Shown: positions 7,236 to 9,868 of the stretch, one piece after another | Layout: each line of letters begins with the position of its first letter | Position numbering within the stretch: position 1 is the first letter of the stretch | Source of the DNA: Burkholderiales bacterium | GTDB lineage: Bacteria > Pseudomonadota > Gammaproteobacteria > Burkholderiales > Burkholderiaceae | Assembly (NCBI GenBank): GCA_947371645.1 | Contig: CANBQJ010000138.1 | Location: 1-9,868 of the forward strand | DNA length: 9,868 nucleotides | Direction of reading: 5' to 3' | The notes under the pieces: model-generated | What the model was told of the DNA's origin: nothing | The model's database searches: none | Seen by the model: the letters and a program-made list of their open reading frames with translations, nothing else | Program-made: the position numbers and the translations under genes

Positions 7236-7892
7236 ATGTGGCCCCTGATCCGGCGAGACTGGCAGCTCGCGGCACGACGCCGCGTCGAAGCGCTGCTGCC
7301 CCTGGTGTTTTTCGTCGTGGCCGCCAGCCTCTTCCCGCTGGGCGTGGGGCCGGAGCCGCAGGTGCTGCGCATCATCGCGCCCGGCGCCCTGTGGGTGTGC
7401 GCCCTGCTGGCGTCGCTGCTGTCGCTCACCAGCCTGTATGGCCCCGACCTGGCCGACGGCAGCCTGGAGCAGTTCCTGTTGTGCGGCCGTTCGCTGCCCG
7501 CACTGGCCCTGGGCAAAGCCTTTGCCCACTGGACGATCTTCGGCCTGCCCCTGGTGCTCACAGCCCCCCTGCTGGGCCTGATGTTCGATGTGCACGCCCC
7601 GGAACTCGCGACCCTCACCCTGGGTCTCTTGCTGGGCACCCCGGTGCTCAGCCTGCTGGGCAGCGTGGGGGCCGCCTTAACCCTGGGTTTACGTGCCGGT
7701 GGCATGCTCATCGTCCTGCTGGTGCTGCCCCTGGCCATTCCGGTGCTGATTTTCGGCGCTGGAGCGGTCAGCGCCGTCTCGGCAGGCCTGTCTCCTGAGG
7801 GACACTTGTCACTGTTGGCGGCACTGCTGCTGCTCACCCTGCTGGGGGCCCCCTGGGCCACCGGCGCCGCCCTGCGCATCGCGCTGGACTGA
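7236..7892 (+). CDS. ccmB: Haem exporter membrane subunit CcmB
   Basis: CcmB is the inner-membrane permease partner of CcmA in the CcmABCD complex. The 218-residue length matches the family (about 220). The N-terminus (RRDWQLAARRR) is the usual short basic cytoplasmic lead. About six hydrophobic helices follow, with the family-type segment SLYGPDLADGSLEQFLL at about residues 65-82. The ATG at 7236 lies 5 bases after the ccmA stop, so translation is probably coupled; there is no strong Shine-Dalgarno. The C-terminus (ATGAALRIALD) is typical, and no disruption was seen. Confidence 0.95.
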   Translation: MWPLIRRDWQLAARRRVEALLPLVFFVVAASLFPLGVGPEPQVLRIIAPGALWVCALLASLLSLTSLYGPDLADGSLEQFLLCGRSLPALALGKAFAHWTIFGLPLVLTAPLLGLMFDVHAPELATLTLGLLLGTPVLSLLGSVGAALTLGLRAGGMLIVLLVLPLAIPVLIFGAGAVSAVSAGLSPEGHLSLLAALLLLTLLGAPWATGAALRIALD

Positions 7893-7898
7893 CACACC

Positions 7899-8642
7899 AT
7901 GGCTGGATTGACCTGGACCACCTTCTCCGCGCCCTCGCGCTTCGAGCCCCTGGCGGCTCGCCTGATCCCCTGGCTGTGGGTGACGGCGATCGGCTTTGCG
8001 CTGGCCGCGCTTTACATGGGCTTCATCGTCGCGCCCACCGACTTCCAGCAGGGCCAGTCCTACCGCATCATCTTCATCCACGTGCCGGCGGCCTGGATGT
8101 CCATGGTGCTCTACATGGCGATGGCGTTCTGGGCCGGCATCGGCTGGGCGTTTCGCGTGCGGCTGGCCTCCATGCTGGCGCGGGCCATCGCCCCCACGGG
8201 CGCCCTGCTGACCTTCCTGGCGCTGTGGACGGGGGCCTTCTGGGGCAAGCCCACCTGGGGCACCTGGTGGGTGTGGGACGCGCGGCTCACGTCCGAGCTG
8301 ATCCTGCTCTTCCTCTACCTGGGCTTCATCGCTCTGGTCGAGGCCATCGACGACCCCCAGCGAGGTGACCATGCCGGCGCCTTGCTGGCCCTGGTCGGGG
8401 TGGTCAACGTGCCCATCATCTATTTTTCGGTGAAGTGGTGGAATACCCTGCACCAAGGCTCGTCGATCAGCATGACGGCTGCCCCGAAAATGGCGGCCAC
8501 GATGCTCACGGCCATGCTGCTGATGACCATCGCTTTCTGGGCCTACGCCTTCGCCGTCGTCTTCACCCGCACACGTGCCGTGGTGATCGAGCGCGAGCGC
8601 GACGCGCAATGGGTGCGCGCACTGGCCCAATCACAGCAGTAA
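7899..8642 (+). CDS. ccmC: Haem-handling membrane protein CcmC
   Basis: CcmC presents haem at the periplasmic face of the inner membrane and loads it onto CcmE. The 247-residue product has about six transmembrane helices. The tryptophan-rich WWD haem-binding segment is at about residues 115-127 (WGKPTWGTWWVWD). The two periplasmic histidines that ligate haem in this family are present: His61 in FIHVPAAW and His185 in NTLHQGSS. Length and residue positions agree closely with E. coli CcmC (245 residues, His60 and His184). The start is 6 bases after the ccmB stop. All key residues are intact, so it should be functional. Confidence 0.97.
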   Translation: MAGLTWTTFSAPSRFEPLAARLIPWLWVTAIGFALAALYMGFIVAPTDFQQGQSYRIIFIHVPAAWMSMVLYMAMAFWAGIGWAFRVRLASMLARAIAPTGALLTFLALWTGAFWGKPTWGTWWVWDARLTSELILLFLYLGFIALVEAIDDPQRGDHAGALLALVGVVNVPIIYFSVKWWNTLHQGSSISMTAAPKMAATMLTAMLLMTIAFWAYAFAVVFTRTRAVVIERERDAQWVRALAQSQQ

Positions 8643-8647
8643 GGTGA
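8642..8647 (+). promoter_or_regulatory. Shine-Dalgarno of ccmD
   Basis: AGGTGA sits four bases before the ATG at 8652 and overlaps the ccmC stop codon. It supports the start of the small ccmD gene and suggests that ribosomes finishing ccmC restart there. Confidence 0.6.
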
Positions 8648-8651
8648 TCTC

Positions 8652-8825
8652 ATGCAGCAATGGCAAAGCTGGTCGCAATTCTGGAACATGGACGGTTACG
8701 GCCTGTACATCTGGGGCTCCTATGGCGTGACCCTGGCGTGCATGGTGATCGAGCCCCTGCTGGCCGTGCGGCGCCGCCGCCAGGCCCTGACGCACGCGCT
8801 GCAGCAAGACGACGAGGCAATTTGA
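8652..8825 (+). CDS. ccmD: Small haem exporter subunit CcmD
   Basis: This 57-residue product begins [20 protein letters not shown]. It has one hydrophobic helix at about residues 17-39 ([19 protein letters not shown]), followed by an Arg-rich stretch (RRRR at 40-43) and a polar tail. Those are the hallmarks of CcmD: the MDGYG(x)YIW-type entry into the helix and the basic cytoplasmic end. CcmD is a short single-pass protein that is needed for holo-CcmE to leave the CcmABC complex. It lies in its standard place between ccmC and ccmE, 9 bases after ccmC and one base before ccmE. Confidence 0.93.
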   Translation: MQQWQSWSQFWNMDGYGLYIWGSYGVTLACMVIEPLLAVRRRRQALTHALQQDDEAI

Positions 8826-8826
8826 C

Positions 8827-9288
8827 ATGACCCCAAGAAAGAAGCGGCTCTACCTGATCCTCGGCGGTGTCGCCGTGGTGGGCGTGGCCGTGGCCCTGGT
8901 GCTCCGCGCCTTCAACAGCAACATGGTGTTCTTCTACACACCCACCCAGATCGCCGCCAGAGAAGTGCCGATCGACCGCACCTTCCGCTTAGGGGGCATG
9001 GTCCGCACCGGCTCGCTGAGGCGTGACGGCGTGACGGTTCATTTCATCGTCACCGACACCGTCAAGGACGTGAACGTGAGCTATGAAGGCATCCTGCCCG
9101 ACCTCTTCAAAGAGGGCAAAGGCGTGGTGGCCCAGGGCAAGATCACCGAGCAAGGTCAGTTCGTGGCCCAGGAAGTCCTGGCCAAGCACGACGAAAACTA
9201 CATGCCGCCCGAAGCGGCCGAGGCGATGAAACGCGCCAAGGCCGCCAAGGCAGCCGTCACGGCCCAAACGGCCAAGGAGTCCCCATGA
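8827..9288 (+). CDS. ccmE: Periplasmic haem chaperone CcmE
   Basis: CcmE binds haem covalently through a histidine and carries it from CcmC to the CcmF/H ligase. The 153-residue product has a basic N-terminus (TPRKKR), one transmembrane anchor at about residues 8-26, and then the OB-fold beta domain ([39 protein letters not shown]). The haem-binding site [10 protein letters not shown] is intact, with His121 as the haem-attachment residue and the adjacent DENY Tyr. This is the usual His type, not the Cys variant of archaea and some bacteria. The C-terminal tail is rich in Ala and Lys, as is common. A GAGG at 8814-8817 is a plausible ribosome binding site. The stop overlaps the ccmF start (ATGA). 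Confidence 0.97.
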   Translation: MTPRKKRLYLILGGVAVVGVAVALVLRAFNSNMVFFYTPTQIAAREVPIDRTFRLGGMVRTGSLRRDGVTVHFIVTDTVKDVNVSYEGILPDLFKEGKGVVAQGKITEQGQFVAQEVLAKHDENYMPPEAAEAMKRAKAAKAAVTAQTAKESP

Positions 9289-9868
9289 TCCCCGAGTTGG
9301 GCCAGTTGGCCCTGTTGCTGGCCCTGGCCGTGTCCCTGCTGCTGGGCACCGTGCCGATGTGGGGCGCCTACAAAGTGCGCCGCGACCTGATGGGCCTGGC
9401 CCGGCCCTTGTCCCGGGTGATGTCGGTGCTGGTGCTGGGTGCCTTCGTGCTGCTGGCGTCGTCCTTCATCCGCAACGACTTCTCCGTGCTGTACGTGGCG
9501 TCCAACTCCAACAGCGCCCTGCCCCTGGCTTACCGCGTTGCGGGCGTGTGGGGCGGCCATGAAGGCTCGCTGTTGCTGTGGGTGTCGATGCTGTCGCTGT
9601 GGATGCTCGCGGTGGCGCAGTTCAGCCGCCACCTGCCCGAGGTCATGGTGTCGCGCATCCTGGGCGTGATGGGCTGGATTGCCTTCGGCTTCCTGCTCTT
9701 CATGCTGAGCACCTCCAATCCCTTTGACCGCCTGCTGCCGGCCGCCATGGACGGCAACGACCTGAACCCCCTGCTGCAAGACCCGGGCATGGTGGCGCAC
9801 CCGCCCATGCTCTACATGGGCTATGTGGGCTTCTCGGTGGCCTTTGCCTTCTCGATCGCGGCCCTGCT
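9285..9868 (+). CDS. ccmF: Cytochrome c haem lyase subunit CcmF (3'-partial)
   Basis: The ATG at 9285 overlaps the ccmE stop by 4 bases and is preceded by a strong AAGGAG at 9274-9279. The frame stays open to the window edge, giving 194 residues of a family usually about 650 long. CcmF is the large multi-pass inner-membrane protein that takes haem from CcmE and, with CcmH (and CcmI where present), ligates it to CxxCH motifs. Visible hallmarks are [10 protein letters not shown] at about residues 90-99, NPFDRL, and the [20 protein letters not shown] stretch near the window end. The WWD segment and later helices lie beyond the window. No frameshift was seen. Confidence 0.96.
   Translation, partial: MIPELGQLALLLALAVSLLLGTVPMWGAYKVRRDLMGLARPLSRVMSVLVLGAFVLLASSFIRNDFSVLYVASNSNSALPLAYRVAGVWGGHEGSLLLWVSMLSLWMLAVAQFSRHLPEVMVSRILGVMGWIAFGFLLFMLSTSNPFDRLLPAAMDGNDLNPLLQDPGMVAHPPMLYMGYVGFSVAFAFSIAAL

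Noticed and set aside
9180..9215. Check for a Cys-type CcmE variant at the haem-binding site
   Set aside because: The motif reads [10 protein letters not shown] with His, so it is the standard form.
7149..9288. Antisense open frames opposite ccmA to ccmE
   Set aside because: Every + strand gene here is a recognised Ccm protein with intact key residues, and the opposite frames have only compositional length.

Overview
The window looks like a high-GC Gram-negative chromosome, most likely betaproteobacterial (Burkholderiales-like). That is inferred from base composition, a signal peptide plus outer-membrane-type C-terminus on one protein, and the style of the Ccm proteins; no marker gene fixes the taxonomy. 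All genes read on the + strand and are tightly packed. No intergenic gap exceeds about 50 bases, and no RNA gene, mobile element or CRISPR array was seen.

Region 1 (1-4032) is the 3' part of a giant multiheme c-type cytochrome gene that begins upstream of the window. The visible 1343 residues carry 48 CxxCH haem sites and one C-terminal CX4CH site. The sequence is built hierarchically. A diheme module of 51-58 residues is arranged four at a time into a 218-residue octaheme block, and that block repeats in tandem with an exact 654-base period. There are five complete copies plus the end of an earlier one. Two shortened diheme copies and a divergent C-terminal cap follow. Outside the haem motifs there are exactly 48 further histidines at regular positions, which fits bis-histidine ligation of nearly every haem. 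This is the layout expected of a long haem wire.

Region 2 (4083-6614) encodes an 843-residue, apparently cysteine-free secreted protein. It has a signal peptide, an AMIN-like beta region, a SPOR-like segment, TPR-like helices and a long C-terminal region that looks like an outer-membrane beta-barrel ending in Tyr. No known family was recognised for the whole protein. Its position suggests that it anchors, exports or sheathes the cytochrome at the outer membrane.

Region 3 (about 6547-9868) is the start of a System I cytochrome c maturation operon: ccmA, ccmB, ccmC, ccmD, ccmE and a 3'-truncated ccmF. Gene order is standard, with gaps of 1-9 bases or short overlaps. The OM-protein gene runs into ccmA with no room for a terminator or promoter, so the cytochrome, its putative outer-membrane partner and the haem-attachment machinery probably form one functional, possibly co-transcribed, unit. 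A working model is that CcmABCDE delivers haem to the periplasm, CcmF (with CcmG/H and possibly CcmI, expected downstream) attaches it to the roughly 49 or more sites, and the finished cytochrome carries electrons through or beyond the outer membrane with help from the barrel protein.
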